Shown in pieces: positions 37,631 to 46,332 of a stretch of 64,000 bases of DNA (positions are counted from its first letter, which is position 1; each line of letters opens with the position of its first letter). The DNA lies in NCBI GenBank assembly GCA_963840925.1, contig CAWJAY010000042.1:62001-126000 (forward strand), written 5' to 3'. Position numbers and translations under genes: made by a program. Below the pieces are notes generated by a model that ran no database searches, had not been told where the DNA came from, and saw nothing but the letters and a program-made list of their open reading frames with translations. This stretch comes from DATAOG01 sp963840925. GTDB lineage: Bacteria; Pseudomonadota; Alphaproteobacteria; Geminicoccales; Geminicoccaceae.

Positions 37631-38885
37631 ATGCACGCGCACGACTTCGACCCGATGCCGTCTGCCCGCTCGACGACGTGCGGGTGCTGGACCTGTCGCG
37701 CCTGGTCGCCGGCAACATCCTGACCCACGTGCTGGCCGACCTCGGCGCCGAGGTGATCAAGGTCGAGAAGCCGGGCAGGGGCGACGACCTCAGGAACTGG
37801 CAGACCGAGGGCGTGGCGCTCTGGTGGCAGGTCTACGCGCGCAACAAGAAGAGCCTGTGCCTGGACCTGCGCCAGGAGGCCGGGCGCGCGCTCCTGCTGC
37901 GGCTGGTCGAGGGCGCGCAGATCCTGGTCGAGAACTACCGCCCGGGCACGCTCGAGCGGATGGGCCTGGCGCCCGAGGTGCTGCTCGGGCGCAACCCGAG
38001 GCTCGTGGTCGTGCGGGTCTCGGGCTGGGGCCAGACCGGGCCGTGGCGCCAGAAGCCCGGCTTCGGCACCCTGGTCGAGGCGTTCTCGGGCTTCGCCGCG
38101 ATGAACGGCTTTGCCGACCGCGAGCCGGTGCTGCCGGCGTTCGCGATGGCCGACGCGTTCGCCGGCCTCTATGGCGCGGTCGCCGCGCTGACCGCGCTGC
38201 GCGCGGCCGAGAGCGGGGGCCGGGGGCAGACGATCGATCTGTCGCTGATCGAGCCGATCCTCGCGATGCTCGGGCCCAAGGCCGCGGAGCACCGGCTGAC
38301 CGGGCAGACCACGCCGCGCATGGGCAGCCGCTGCAACATCCAGGCGCCGCGCGACGTCTATCGCGACTCGCGACGGCAAGTACGTCGCCCTCTCGACCGG
38401 GACCCAGGCCATGGCGGAGCGCCTGTTCCGCGCGCTCGGCCGGCGCCGAGCTCGGCGCCGATCCGCGCTTTCGCAGCAACGCCGCGCGCCTGCGCAACCG
38501 CGCGGCGGTCGAGGCGCTGGTCGGCGAGTTCATCGCCGCGCGCACCCAGGCCGAGGCGCTCGCTTTCTTCGAGCACGCCGAGGTCACGGTCGGGCCGGTC
38601 TGCGACGAGGCCGATCTGGCCGTGCATCCCTATGTCGCCGAGCGCGAGGTCCTGGTCGAGGTGCCGGATGCCGCGGCCGGCAGCCTTCCGATGCACAACA
38701 TCGTGCCGCGGCTGTCGGCGACTCCGGGCGCGCTCCGCCGCCCCGCGCCGGCGCTCGGCGAGCACAACCGCGGAGATCCTGCGCGACCTCGGCTGTACCG
38801 AGGGCGAGATCGCGCGGCTGATCGAGGCGCAGGTGCTCGGCTCGCAGCGAGTCCGGATCAGGCGCCGTTGCCACCTCGACCCTGA
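37631..38885 (+). CDS. CaiB/BaiF family CoA-transferase (class III; frameshifted)
   Basis: Moves CoA between carboxylic acids. Segments: PLDDVRVLDLSRLVAGNILTHVLADLGAEVIKVEKPGRGDDLR, NKKSLCLDLRQEAGRALLLRL, ILVENYRPGTLERMGL, VVRVSGWGQTGPWRQKPGFGTLVEAFSGFA, the nucleophile Asp in AFAMADAFAGLYGAVAAL, GRGQTIDLSLIEPILAML. After shifts near 38370 and 38450: VEALVGEFIAARTQAEAL and VGPVCDEADLAVHPYV. The start region (37631-37670) also needs a correction. The 3' end overlaps the convergent vapC by about 28 bp. Confidence 0.78.
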
Positions 38886-39272
38886 GCCGCGACGCCCGGG
38901 ACCCGGGCGAGCCGCCGGTCGCGGGTCAGCAAGGGGGCATCCAGGGCTTCGGCAAGAGCCAGGTACAGCGCATCGTAGATGGTGGCGTTGTCGCGCAGGT
39001 CGAAGGCGCGCGGCAGCAGGGCCGCGTGCGGAAAGCGCTCGATCGGCAGGGCGCACGAAGGTCGTCGAGCGCGACCGGGCGCCGCGACGACGGAACTACG
39101 CCGCGCAGACACGTGCGCCGGAGGAGATGCCCGACCTCGGCATCGAGCAGATGCGGAGCGGCGAGCAGGGCTCCGCGGACGTATGCGCGCAGGCGCTCGC
39201 CGATGCGCGGGCACGCGGTGGCGGTCAGACAGCCAGATGACCAATCACCGAAGCATCGACCACGAGGATCAA
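38858..39272 (-). CDS. vapC: VapC-like PIN-domain toxin (frameshifted)
   Basis: PIN-domain RNase toxin. TTG start at 39270-39272 overlaps the vapB stop (TTGA), giving LILVVDASVIGHLA with the first catalytic Asp. In a second frame: LTATACPRIGERLRAYVRGALLAAPHLLDAEVGHLLRR with the conserved Glu. In a third: FPHAALLPRAFDLRDNATIYDALYLALAEALDAPLLTRDRRLARVPGV with the C-terminal acidic pair. Shifts lie near 39231 and 39060. If the shifts are real the toxin would be dead; if sequencing errors, this is a complete VapBC pair. Confidence 0.7.
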
Positions 39273-39502
39273 GGCAGCGGGCCGCGGAGCTTGCGGATGG
39301 TCACGGCCGGGTCCTCGTCGAGCTCGACCGGCTCTGCGTGCCGGATGCGTTCGAGGACATCCTCGAGCGTCGGCGTGTCCGCGACCCTGGTGACCTCGCG
39401 CAGCAGGTACTCCGAGAGGCTCATGCCGGCCTTGGTCGCGCGGATCTTGAGCGCCTGATGCACGTCGTCCGGCACGTTGCGGATCTGGATCATCTTGGAC
39501 AT
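39269..39502 (-). CDS. vapB: FitA/VapB-like ribbon-helix-helix antitoxin
   Basis: 77 residues from the ATG at 39500-39502 (MSKMIQIRNVPDDVHQALKIRATKAGMSLSEYLLREV). The Arc/FitA-type RHH DNA-binding segment comes first, and a toxin-neutralising tail follows (LEDVLERIRHAEPVELDEDPA). The frame extends 10 codons further upstream, but the MIQIRNVP start is typical. It overlaps vapC by 4 bp. Repeats just upstream look like its operator. Confidence 0.85.
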   Translation of the reverse strand: MSKMIQIRNVPDDVHQALKIRATKAGMSLSEYLLREVTRVADTPTLEDVLERIRHAEPVELDEDPAVTIRKLRGPLP

Positions 39503-39540
39503 GCGCGTGAACATGCGATTCATGCGCTGCACATGTCAAG
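39500..39540 (-). promoter_or_regulatory. Probable vapBC promoter/operator: TTGACA -35 and three CGCATG direct repeats
   Basis: On the minus strand TTGACA (39535-39540) is a consensus -35 box. Between it and the vapB start lie three copies of CGCATG (plus-strand CATGCG at 39500-39505, 39512-39517 and 39521-39526), the last covering the start codon. Antitoxins of this type autorepress by binding repeats in their own promoter. The assignment is inference from position. Confidence 0.45.
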
Positions 39541-39633
39541 CGGATCGGAGCTTGGCCGGGACCGGCGCGCTCGGCCATAATTCTCGCGCGCCATCACCGC
39601 GCCGCCAGGCGCTCGCAACTGCAGGGAGGCGTC

Positions 39634-40445
39634 ATGTCGTCACCGGCCACCTACGAGCTGTTCGCCGTCAAGTACGCCCATCACGAGCGGCCGGCGTTCG
39701 ACAACTTCGTGTTCCGCGACGACGTCCACGACGGCCCGGGGCCGCTCGACTTCTTCGTCTGGGTGGCGCGCTCGGCGGAGCGCACCTTCGTCATCGACAC
39801 CGGTTTCTCCGAGGCGACCGGGCGGCGGCGCGAGCGGACGATCATCCGCGACCCGAAGGACGGGCTCGCCGCGCTCGGGCATCGACGCCGGCGAGGTCCG
39901 AGACGTGGTCGATCACCCATCTGCACTACGACCACGTCGGCAACTTCGAGGTCTTTCCGCGCGCGACCTTTCACCTGCAGGATCGCGAGATGGCCTACGC
40001 CACCGGCCGCTACATGTGCCACCAGCGGCTGCGCACGCCGTTCGACGTCGAGAACGTGACCGGCATGGTGCGCGAGCTCTACCGCGGCCGGGTCGCGTTC
40101 CACGACGGCGACGAGGAGCTCGCGTCGGGCCTCAGCCTGCACCTGGTCGGCGGCCACAGCCACGGCCTGCAGTTCGTGCGCGTGCACACCGCGCGCGGCT
40201 GGGTCGTGGTCGCCTCCGATGCCGCCCATTTCTACGCCACATGGACGAGCGGCAACCCGTTCCCGATCGTGCTCCACGTCGGCGAGATGCTGGAAGGGCC
40301 ACCGCAAGTGCCGGCGGCTGGCCGCGAGCGCGCAGCACATCGTGCCGGGCCACGATCCGCTTGGTGATGGCAGCGCTACCCCGCGCCGTCGCCGGAGCTC
40401 GAGGGGATCGCGGTGCGGCTCGACGTCGCGCCGGCGGGCGGCTGA
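39634..40445 (+). CDS. N-acyl homoserine lactonase-like metallo-beta-lactamase-fold hydrolase (frameshifted)
   Basis: Start ATG 39634 behind CAGGGAGG. Begins YELFAVKYAHHERPAFDNFVF and WVARSAERTFVIDTGF. The binuclear zinc motif is VITHLHYDHVGNFEVFPRA (HxHxDH). Later ligands are His in GGHSHGLQFVRVHTARGWVVVASDAAHFYA and, near the end, HIVPGHDPLVMARYPAP. Shifts near 39880 and 40305. The family hydrolyses lactones, including acyl-homoserine lactones, but close homologues act on other esters or lactones, so quorum quenching is not proven. Confidence 0.77.
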
Positions 40446-41663
40446 GCTGCGCCCGGCAGCAGCGTCGACCGGCCGGCGCAGCTCCGGCCAGACCAGCGCC
40501 GCCAGTGCCGAGCGCCAGCAGGCCCTCGAGCGCGATCAGCGCGACCGCATGGGCGGCACCCAGCCAGTCGGCGAGCAGGCCGACGTGGAGCATGCCGATC
40601 GGGCCGGCGCCGATCGCGACGGTGAGCAGGCCCATCAGCCGCGAGCGCAGAGCGGCGGGCGCGGCGAGGAACAAGATCGTGCTCTGCATCACCGAGAAGC
40701 CCGCGATGCCGACGCCGCGAGAGCAAGATCAGCGCAAACGACAGCGGCGGCCAGGCCGAGAGCGCGAAGGCCAGGACCGCGAGCAGGAACAGCAGCGAGG
40801 AGCCGGTATAGATCTGGGCGTAGCGCCGCGGCCGGTCGGTGCGCCCGACCAGGAACGCGCCGACCAGCGCGCCGAAGCCCTCGGTCGACATCAGGACACC
40901 GATCAGCGCCGGCGACAGATCGAGCACGCGCTCGCCGATCACCGGCACCATGGTGATGTAGGCAAAGCCCCAGAGGTTGACGATCACGGTGACCGCGAGC
41001 GCGCCCAGGATCAGCCGTTGCGCGCGCGCGAACCGCCAGCCCTCGACCAGCATCGCGAGCAGCGAGCCGCCGGTCGCCGCCGCCGGGCGGGCCTCGCGAT
41101 AGACGAGCGCGCGACCAGGAGCGTGCCACGGCATAGAGGATCGCGCCGAGCCAGATAGACGCCGTACAGCCCGACGGTCCAGCAGGACGCCGCCGAGCGC
41201 CGGCCCGACCATGCGGGTCGCGTTGCTGGTCGCCGACTCCAGCGCCATCGCGCGGCTCAGCAGCGGCGGGCCGGCAATCTCGCCGAGCATGGTCCGGCGG
41301 ACCGGGAGCTCGGTCGTCCAGAACATGCCGTTCAGGACGGTGCCGAGCGCCACCTGCCAGATCGCGATCCGGTCGGTCAGCGCGAGCAGAGCGCAGGATC
41401 GCCGAGGTCAGCGCCAGCACGGCCAGGCTGATCACGAGCAGCCGGCGGCGGTCGTAACGGTCGGCGAGCGCGCCGGCCGGGATGCCGAACAGGAACATCG
41501 GCGCCATGCGCAGCAGGGTCAGGACCGCGACCAGCAGCGGCGAGCCGGTCTCCTCGAGCACGAAGATGCTGATCGCCAGCAGCTCCAGCCAGCGGAGCAC
41601 GCCGCACAGGATGCCGCTCGTCCACAGACGGACGAAGCCCGGATGATGGAAAAGCTCGATCAC
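40376..41663 (-). CDS. MFS transporter, EntS/MFS_3-like (frameshifted)
   Basis: Twelve-helix major facilitator exporter family. N-terminus MIELFHHPGFVRLWTSGILCGVLRWLELLAISIFVLEETGSP, first cytoplasmic loop GIPAGALADRYDRRRLL (the MFS A-motif), then TELPVRRTMLGEIAGPPLLSRAMALESATSNATRMVGPALGG, GFAYITMVPVIGERVLDLSPALIGVLMSTEGFGALVGAFLVGR and SRLMGLLTVAIGAGPIGMLHVGLLADWLG. Shifts near 41390, 41150 and 40720 and an uncertain C-terminus. Its start overlaps the AtuA-like small gene (ATGA), so it is probably the transporter of that operon. Confidence 0.75.
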
Positions 41664-42010
41664 CGCTCGGGCGGGCTTCCTGGCGCTCGGCCCTCGATCT
41701 CGATCTCGAGGCCGAGCAGCAGAAAACTCCAGGACTTGCCGTGGGCATCGAGGTTCAAGGATTCGTTGACGCCACCTTCGAGGGCCTGGTCCATGACGAA
41801 GTTGAGCGCCGCCAGGTGATCGAGCGCAAAGCGCTGCACCGGCCCCTTGAGCAGCCGCGGAAACTCCGCCTTGAGACGCTCGGGCGTCAGCTGCGCCTTG
41901 ATCGCCGGGTAGTGGCGCGCGTCATACGCGTAGACCGCGACGTTCGACCGGTTGCCCTTGTCGCCGGCGCGGGCGTGGGCAAGCTCGCGCAGCATCACCC
42001 GCAGGATCAT
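41660..42010 (-). CDS. AtuA-associated small ferredoxin-fold-like protein
   Basis: 116 residues: LRELAHARAGDKGNRSNVAVYAYDARHYPAIKAQLTPERLKAEFP, then VQRFALDHLAALNFVMDQALEGGVNESLNLDAHGKSWSFLLLGLEIEI. This is the small partner that in other proteins forms the C-terminal part of AtuA-type polypeptides (the ARAGDKGN and L-x-HGK segments). Here it is a separate gene with 4-bp ATGA overlaps on both sides, to atuA upstream and the MFS gene downstream. Confidence 0.78.
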   Translation of the reverse strand: MILRVMLRELAHARAGDKGNRSNVAVYAYDARHYPAIKAQLTPERLKAEFPRLLKGPVQRFALDHLAALNFVMDQALEGGVNESLNLDAHGKSWSFLLLGLEIEIEGRAPGSPPER

Positions 42011-43347
42011 GCCTCGATGATCTCGACCCTCGGACGCACCTTATTGCGCTCGAGATACGCGCTGTGGGTGATCACCGACGGGGTGACTTGGCCGCGGTAG
42101 CCGCCGCCGCCGGCCGGCCCGCAGCAGAGCAGAGATTCAACCTCCCAGAGCAGCAGCTCCGCCTGCTCGCGCGAGCTGGCCCGAAGCGCTGCCCGCAGCC
42201 GCACGTCCTGCGCATCGCTCCGGTAGCCGACCGCGGTGCCGTGCAGCGCGTTGACCCCGACCAGATCGAGCCGGAGCGGCGCGTTGCAGCCGTGCAGGCC
42301 GACCATCCGCTCCGCGACGATCTGGCCGGCGAGCTCGGCGCGCTCGCGGGCGCCGGGCCCGGCGTACGAGATCCCGGCCTCGGCCAGCAGCCCCCCGTCG
42401 AACGCGACCGTGACCTTGAGCCGGTCCGGGCGGGCCCTGCCGCCGGCGCCGCTGACCGCGACCCGATCTTGAGCCTGCTCGCGGACCTGCACCCCGCTGA
42501 AGTCGGCGACCACGTCCGGGGTCAGGTAGGCCGACGGATCGTGGACCTCGTACAGCAGCTGCTCCTTGACCGTGCGCTCGCTGACCACGCCGCCGGCATC
42601 GTCGAGCTTGGTGATGACCGCGCCGCCATCGGCCGCGACCTCGGCGAGCGGGAATCCGACCCGCGCTAGGCCGGGCACGTCCTTGTAGCCGGGATCGGCG
42701 AAATAACCGCCGGTGATCTGGGCGGCGCATTCCAGCAGATGGCCGATCAGCGTGCCGGCGCCGAGGCGCGCCCAGTCGTCCGGGGCCCAGCCGAAGGCAT
42801 GCCGGAGCGCTGCGAGGAACAGGCTCGGATCGGCGACCCGGCCGGTGATCACGACGCCCGCCTCGGCCTCGAGCGCCGGCAGGATCGCATCCGCCCCGAG
42901 ATAGGCATTGGCCCCGACCAGGCGGCGCCCGATTTCGCGGACCCTGAGCCCCGAATCGAGGGCTGTGTCCGGGCCGATCAGTGCGCTGACGTCGTCACCC
43001 TCGAGCGCCGCGATTTTGAGCCCGCGCAGGCCGAGCGCGCGCGCGACGTCGGCCGCCTTCTCGGCCGCACCTCTGGGGTTGGCGACCCCCATGTTGGTGA
43101 TCAGCCGGGTGCCGTGCGCGGCGCACAGCGGCAGCACGGCGCAAAGCCGCCGCTCGAGCAATGGATTGTACCCGGCCGCCGGATCGGCGATCCGGTCGCG
43201 GTGGCCGAAGGCCAGCGTGCGCTCGCCGATGCACTCGAACACGATCGCATCGAGTTGGCCCTTGGCGATGAGCTCCACCGCCGGCTCCAGCCGGTCGGCC
43301 GAGAAGCCGGCGCCGGTGCCGAGACGGAAGACTTCAGCCGGCGGCAT
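42007..43347 (-). CDS. Acyclic terpene utilisation AtuA family protein (DUF1446)
   Basis: 446 residues, intact. Family landmarks: LGTGAGFSADRLEPAVELIAKGQLDAIVFECIGERTLA, ERRLCAVLPLCAAHGTRLITNMGVANPRGAAEKAADVAR, VVITGRVADPSLFLAALRHAFGW, HLLECAAQITGGYFADPGYKDVPGL and EVESLLCCGPAGGGGYRGQVTPSVITHSAYLERNKV. Members are linked to citronellol/geraniol catabolism in Pseudomonas, but other Atu enzymes are not present here, so the pathway is not inferred. First gene of a three-gene overlapping operon with the small partner and MFS transporter. Confidence 0.83.
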   Translation of the reverse strand: MPPAEVFRLGTGAGFSADRLEPAVELIAKGQLDAIVFECIGERTLAFGHRDRIADPAAGYNPLLERRLCAVLPLCAAHGTRLITNMGVANPRGAAEKAADVARALGLRGLKIAALEGDDVSALIGPDTALDSGLRVREIGRRLVGANAYLGADAILPALEAEAGVVITGRVADPSLFLAALRHAFGWAPDDWARLGAGTLIGHLLECAAQITGGYFADPGYKDVPGLARVGFPLAEVAADGGAVITKLDDAGGVVSERTVKEQLLYEVHDPSAYLTPDVVADFSGVQVREQAQDRVAVSGAGGRARPDRLKVTVAFDGGLLAEAGISYAGPGARERAELAGQIVAERMVGLHGCNAPLRLDLVGVNALHGTAVGYRSDAQDVRLRAALRASSREQAELLLWEVESLLCCGPAGGGGYRGQVTPSVITHSAYLERNKVRPRVEIIEA

Positions 43348-43391
43348 GGGCCAAGCTTAGCACAGCGTGCGGCCAAGCCCAGCCATTCGCC

Positions 43392-43772
43392 TCAGGGTTC
43401 GATCAGGCCGACCGCGTACGAGCGCAGCTGTCGGTCCCCGGAGATGATGGTCATGCGCTCGGCAATCGCCTGAGCGACCAGCATCCGGTCGAACGGGTCA
43501 GCGTGATGCCGCGGCAGGTCACCGGCCGCAAGCGCATGCTCGGCGGTGATCGACATGACGCCGATGCTGCCGCGATCCAAGCTGTCCAGAAGCATCTGCG
43601 TTTCGAAGCGGAGCTTGCCAACCGCGCGCTTGATCGCAGCCTCCCAGATCGTGGCTGCGCTGACGACGATCTCGTTGGCGGGGTCAGCGATCAGCGCCCG
43701 CGCTCGCGTGCTGAGCCTGGGATGATCCTCGATCCACCATAGCAGGACATGCGTGTCGAGCAGGCATCTCAC
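43392..43772 (-). CDS. PIN-domain toxin (VapC-like, Phd-associated type)
   Basis: 126 residues, intact. MRCLLDTHVLLWWIEDHPRLSTRARALI with the first Asp, VVSAATIWEAAIKRAVGKLRF with the conserved Glu, and HHADPFDRMLVAQAIAERMTIISGDRQL with the C-terminal acidic residues. This PIN subgroup pairs with Phd/YefM antitoxins, as here. Overlaps the antitoxin stop by 4 bp. Predicted endoribonuclease. Confidence 0.88.
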   Translation of the reverse strand: MRCLLDTHVLLWWIEDHPRLSTRARALIADPANEIVVSAATIWEAAIKRAVGKLRFETQMLLDSLDRGSIGVMSITAEHALAAGDLPRHHADPFDRMLVAQAIAERMTIISGDRQLRSYAVGLIEP

Positions 43773-44011
43773 GGCCGCTCGCCCCGGAAGGCGGCCATGA
43801 TTTCCTCTGGCAGCGGCTCGTCGAAATCGTCGGCGATCCAGATCTTGCCCTTCAGCAGGCCGGGCTGGCGTGGCTCACGCTTGGGCGCGTACGGCAGCAG
43901 CCGTGCGACCGGCTTGCCGGCCTTGGCGATCACGATCTCCTCGCCGGCCGCGACCTCCTCGAGCAGGCGTGATAGATGGGTTTTGGCGGTGTGGATGTTG
44001 ACCATGCGCAT
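43769..44011 (-). CDS. Phd/YefM-family antitoxin
   Basis: 80 residues. MRMVNIHTAKTHLSRLLEEVAAGEEIVIAKAGKPVARLLPY is the Phd fold DNA-binding part; FDEPLPEEIMAAF is the C-terminal neutralising tail. The start at 44011 is preferred over the ATG two codons later because AAGGAG lies 7 nt upstream of it. Upstream (44024-44042) is an ACTAAACTAA-type repeat that may be the operator. Confidence 0.88.
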   Translation of the reverse strand: MRMVNIHTAKTHLSRLLEEVAAGEEIVIAKAGKPVARLLPYAPKREPRQPGLLKGKIWIADDFDEPLPEEIMAAFRGERP

Positions 44012-44105
44012 CGCGATGCTCCTTGACCAGACTTAGTTTAGTCGAGGGCGCGGAGCCGCGCAAGCCTTGCCAGGGCTCGGGCAGCCGCCAGCGAGTGGGA
44101 AAAAG

Positions 44106-45026
44106 ATGCGCAAGAGCCTGGCGGATGCCGTTTCGCGCCCGGGCAGGCGGGCCCAGGCCGGCGGCTCGGCCGCGCTTGGCATCGGCATGACGCTGCTCGC
44201 GATCTTGCTGTTCGCGCTGATGGACACGATCGGCAAGAGCCTGATGCAGCGTTACCCGGCCGTCCAGGTGGTCTGGGCCCGCTACTTCTTCCAGTGCACG
44301 CTGATGCTCCTGATGCTGCCGCACCTCGGCCTCACCGGGTTCCTTCGCACCCGCCGCCACGGCCTGCAGATCGGCCGCGGCCTGCTGCTGCTCGTGGCCA
44401 CCGGCTGCATGTACGGCGCGATCAGCGTCGTGCCGCTGGCGGACGCCTACGCGATCACCTTCACCGCGCCCTTGATCGTGACCGCGCTCTCGGTGCCGCT
44501 GCTCAAGGAGCGGGTCGGCTGGCGCCGCTGGAGCGCGGTCATGGTCGGCTTTCTCGGCGTCCTGATCGTGATCCGCCCGGGCTTCGGCCAAGTGCCCTGG
44601 CAATTGCTGCTGCCGCTGATCACGGCCGCCTGCTTTGCCGTCTACCAGATCTTCACCCGGATGATCAGCGTCGACCCGTGCGAGACGCCGTTCGTGATGC
44701 TGTTTTACCTCGCCTGGGTCGGCGCGCTCGCGACCACAGCGATCGTTCCCTTGTACTGGCAGCCGGTCGCCGCGCTCGACTGGCTCTGGATGGCCGCCGT
44801 CGGGGCGCTGGGCGCGCTCGGCCACCTGATCCTGATCCGGGCGCTGGTGATCGCGCCCGCCTCGCTGATCGCCCCCTTCACCTACAGCCAGATCGTCTGG
44901 GCACTGCTCCTTGGTTTCTTCGTATTTGGCGACGTTCCCGACGTCTGGATGCTCGGCGGATGCACCGTGATCATCGCCAGCGGCCTGTTCGTTTTTTACC
45001 GTGAAGCGGTCCTCGGCAAACGGTGA
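44106..45026 (+). CDS. DMT superfamily (EamA) transporter
   Basis: 306 residues from ATG 44106. Ten hydrophobic helices in two EamA repeats: GIGMTLLAILLFALMDTIGKSLMQRYPAVQVVWARYFFQC, then VPLADAYAITFTAPLIVTALSVPLLKERVGWRRW, and in the second half ALVIAPASLIAPFTYSQIVWALLLGFFVFGDVPD. Members export metabolites or amino acids; substrate not visible. Followed by a 105-bp gap holding the aqpZ promoter region. Confidence 0.87.
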   Translation: MRKSLADAVSRPGRRAQAGGSAALGIGMTLLAILLFALMDTIGKSLMQRYPAVQVVWARYFFQCTLMLLMLPHLGLTGFLRTRRHGLQIGRGLLLLVATGCMYGAISVVPLADAYAITFTAPLIVTALSVPLLKERVGWRRWSAVMVGFLGVLIVIRPGFGQVPWQLLLPLITAACFAVYQIFTRMISVDPCETPFVMLFYLAWVGALATTAIVPLYWQPVAALDWLWMAAVGALGALGHLILIRALVIAPASLIAPFTYSQIVWALLLGFFVFGDVPDVWMLGGCTVIIASGLFVFYREAVLGKR

Positions 45027-45131
45027 ATATTTTCGGGGCCGACTTCCTAGGTCTTCACAAAGCACACCCGACTGTCTAAGCAAGAGCGGAGACGTCAGGT
45101 CGCATTACGCCCAAAAGCATGGAGGCAGCTT

Positions 45132-45875
45132 ATGCACATCTCGCACCGGCTCGGCGCCGAATTGATTGGCACCTTCTGGCTGGTCCTCAGCGTCGGCGGC
45201 AGCGCGGTGCTGGCGGCGCAATTTCCGGGGCTGGGCATCGGCTTCGTCGGCGTCGCGCTGGCGGCTGGCTTGGCCGTGCTGACCATGGCCTATGCGGTCG
45301 GCCACATCTCCGGTGGCCACTTCAACCCGGCGGTGACGATCGGCCTCTGGGCCGGCCGCCGTTTCCCGAGCACCGAGATCGTGCCCTATGTGTTCGCCCA
45401 GTTGCTCGGGGCCGTGCTCGCGGCGCTCGTGGTCTATGTGATCGCGACGGATTCCCCGAGCTTCGATCCGACCGGCGACTTCGCTGCCAACGGCTACGGC
45501 GAGCATTCGCCGGGCAAATACGGCTTGGTTTCCGCGCTGCTGATCGAGATCGTCCTCACCTGCTTCTTCCTGCTGGTCATCCTGGGTGCGACCGACAAGC
45601 GCGCGCCGGCCGGCTTCGGCCCGCTCGCGATCGGGCTCGCGCTGACGCTGATCCACCTGATCGGCATTCCGGTGACCAAAGCCTCGGTCAACCCGGCGCG
45701 CAGCAGCGGCATCGCGCTGTTCGCCGGCGGCTGGGCACTGGCCCAGCTCTGGGTGTTCTGGGTCGCCCCGATCGCCGGCGGGCTGCTCGGCGGCTTCATC
45801 CATCGCTGGCTCAGCGCCGAGCCGCTGCCGACCAGCGAAGCGCACGGCCGTCGCCCGATGCCCCAGCAGGGCTGA
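45132..45875 (+). CDS. aqpZ: Aquaporin Z
   Basis: 247 residues, six helices with both half-helix NPA motifs: GHISGGHFNPAVTIGLWAG and VTKASVNPARSSGIALF. The GFGPLAIGLALTLIHLIGIPVT segment and the His/Arg selectivity residues match AqpZ rather than GlpF, so it conducts water. An ATGGAGGCAGCTT site precedes the ATG. The C-terminal tail is short and polar. Confidence 0.93.
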   Translation: MHISHRLGAELIGTFWLVLSVGGSAVLAAQFPGLGIGFVGVALAAGLAVLTMAYAVGHISGGHFNPAVTIGLWAGRRFPSTEIVPYVFAQLLGAVLAALVVYVIATDSPSFDPTGDFAANGYGEHSPGKYGLVSALLIEIVLTCFFLLVILGATDKRAPAGFGPLAIGLALTLIHLIGIPVTKASVNPARSSGIALFAGGWALAQLWVFWVAPIAGGLLGGFIHRWLSAEPLPTSEAHGRRPMPQQG

Positions 45876-45918
45876 GCCGGCGCCGGAGCTTCGGTTTCAG
45901 ATTCCCGCCGGATGAGCT

Positions 45919-45970
45919 GACCTGCCGACGCTGACGCGCCGGCAGGTCATCGGCGCGCTCGAGCGCGCCG
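45919..45970. repeat. Two inverted repeats downstream of aqpZ
   Basis: GACCTGCCG (45919-45927) and CGGCAGGTC (45940-45948) form a perfect 9-bp stem with a 12-nt loop. Immediately after, CGGCGCGCTCGAGCGCGCCG (45951-45970) is a perfect 20-bp palindrome. There is no T-run, so a Rho-independent terminator for aqpZ is possible but not shown. The same bases overlap the hicA-like scrap. Confidence 0.5.
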
Positions 45971-45999
45971 GCTTCGCCTCGAGCAAGCGGATTTGTTGA
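45922..45999 (+). pseudogene. Possible hicA toxin fragment
   Basis: A 25-codon open stretch reads LPTLTRRQVIGALERAGFASSKR, then IC and stop at 45997-45999. It resembles the start of HicA mRNA-interferase toxins (LxxxDVIxxLxxAGF) but lacks the following RGSH core and any hicB. The gap 45876-46332 otherwise has an AT-richer stretch at about 46060-46200 that probably holds the promoter of the next gene. Confidence 0.3.
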
Positions 46000-46332
46000 G
46001 TACCGGTGCCGGCCGAACTCGTCTGCCCCCGGTTGAAATACTGCTCGAGAGGACCTGATGCCTACCTCCAAACATGACATTTGCCTGCAACAGCTACGCA
46101 CGCTAATCCGATAGCGGGAATAATCTAGAAGCGGTTCGATATTGCACCTACCACGAAAGTATGGTTGTACATCCTAAATTATAGATGACGATGCTTTGTG
46201 GACGAGCGCCAAGTCGCGGCAGCTGTCGCTCTGGATCGCCGTCATTTGTCGATGCGCCAAGCCGACTTGACCGGCGGCCGGCGCGGGCGCACTATCAGTT
46301 GCCAAGATTGCCACCGTGAGGAGAGCGACGCC

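Noticed and set aside
45951..45970. Restriction-type or attachment site interpretation of the perfect palindrome
   Set aside because: It is explained by simple GC-rich self-complementarity and possibly transcription termination; nothing nearby suggests site-specific recombination.
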